From Phaeosaccion multiseriatum (Eukaryota > Ochrophyta, other classes), in assembly GCA_965112735.1 (NCBI GenBank), contig OZ218950.1, positions 4,712,001 through 4,776,000 on the forward strand: a stretch of DNA of 64,000 nucleotides, read 5' to 3'. Below the pieces are notes generated by a model that ran no database searches, was not told where the DNA came from, and saw only the letters and a list, made by a program, of their open reading frames with translations. A program made the position numbers and the translations under genes. The number at the start of each line of letters is the position of its first letter. Positions within the stretch are counted from its first letter, which is position 1. Shown one piece after another: positions 63,398 to 64,000 of this stretch.

Positions 63398-64000
63398 GGG
63401 AGGGGAGAGGCTCACGGCAGCACTTTGGACGTCGCCATCCCATCTGACTTGACAAGGCGTATGGACGTTCATGGGCGGGGTCTGCTATGCCATGGAGGGC
63501 TTCACAGGGAGTGAGTGTACCGTATGCACACTGCTGCAAAGGGAGTGGGTGTATAGTGTACCGTATGCACACGGCTGCAAAGGGAGTGAGTGTATACCGT
63601 ATGCTGTGTATGTACTGTGTGTGTACTGTGTGCGTGCTGCAGGGGAGTGAAAGGGAGCTGGAGTTGACCGTCACGGGCAGCAAGCAAGAGCCCAAGGGAG
63701 GGAGAAGAGAAGAGAAGAGAAGCTGGCGGATACACAAAACAAACATCACTGGGGGCACCCCCCGGGGGGCACCCCACCTGGAAGTGGCTCTTTGCGCCAT
63801 TGGAAATTGGGGTTTGATATAAAAGATAAAGGCATCCCTTGCCTTGCCCCCCCCCCCCCCCTCGCTTTATTATATTTGATCCGAGCGGAAGGGAGCGGCG
63901 CAGGGCTGTGTGTGCACCTCTGTCGCACGTCTGCCGCTGATGTGTTTTCATGCAGAGCCGAATGATTACACTCTTCTTTCTGACCCTACGAAGGAACGCA
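63398..64000. other. Downstream region of the SET gene
   Basis: No exon is supported. It holds three imperfect copies of an approximately 43-bp unit around GTACCGTATGCACACNGCTGC (63500-63610), a CCCC-rich palindromic stretch near 63750-63775, and a poly-C run at 63847-63862. Confidence 0.5.

Overview
The window is GC-rich nuclear DNA of a photosynthetic eukaryote. All its genes except two or three are split by GT-AG introns. A light-harvesting protein with an ASAFVAP-type plastid-import motif, a WRKY19-like zinc-repeat protein of the kind abundant in heterokonts, and a bacterial-type HDAC together suggest a photosynthetic stramenopile. A eustigmatophyte such as Nannochloropsis/Microchloropsis is my best guess. 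This is inference from protein character, not from a database match. Many introns carry very long microsatellites, so this is probably a long-read assembly.

Layout. 1-7726: a divergent pair of paralogues. The left one (-) is cut by the window edge. The right one (+) encodes a 1478-residue membrane protein that appears to fuse an SGNH/PC-esterase-like domain, an acyltransferase-3 membrane domain and a propeller-like domain. 8959-12611 (-): ABCG half-transporter. 13353-14006 (-): LHC protein, flanked by two inverted copies of a dispersed element. 15349-17854 (-): pirin. 18107-19998 (+): RNase P/MRP RPP40-like protein. 20546-22858 (-): membrane protein with four unrecognised six-cysteine repeats. 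23736-25454 (+): WRKY19-like zinc-repeat protein. 25721-28823 (-): UTP18. 29787-32052 (-): bacterial/class IV-like HDAC. 33099-33784 (+): broken N-terminal relic of PWP1. 33953-36020 (+): atypical SDR. 37284-43629 (-) and 44020-46876 (+): glucose-6-phosphate dehydrogenase and 6-phosphogluconate dehydrogenase, head to head over about 390 bp. 48014-52199 (-): plastid-type membrane protein with an NTF2-like end. 52441-63397 (+): 22-exon PHD/AWS/SET histone methyltransferase.

Themes. The two NADPH-producing enzymes of the oxidative pentose phosphate pathway share one intergenic promoter region. Several other neighbours are also divergent with short spacers (pirin/RPP40, plastid protein/SET), so shared promoters are likely common here. 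The RPP40-like gene, UTP18 and the PWP1 relic are RNA-processing or ribosome-biogenesis related; the HDAC and SET genes are chromatin related. I see no operon, virus, transposase, CRISPR array or RNA gene.

Introns follow a striking rule. On the sense strand, GT, GTGA, GAG, GAA or GGGA repeats extend from the 5' splice site, and CT, CTC, CTTC or CTCC repeats run into the 3' splice site. The splice signals themselves look like the seeds of the repeats. All exon models were built by hand from splice dinucleotides, reading phase and family motifs, and need transcript support.
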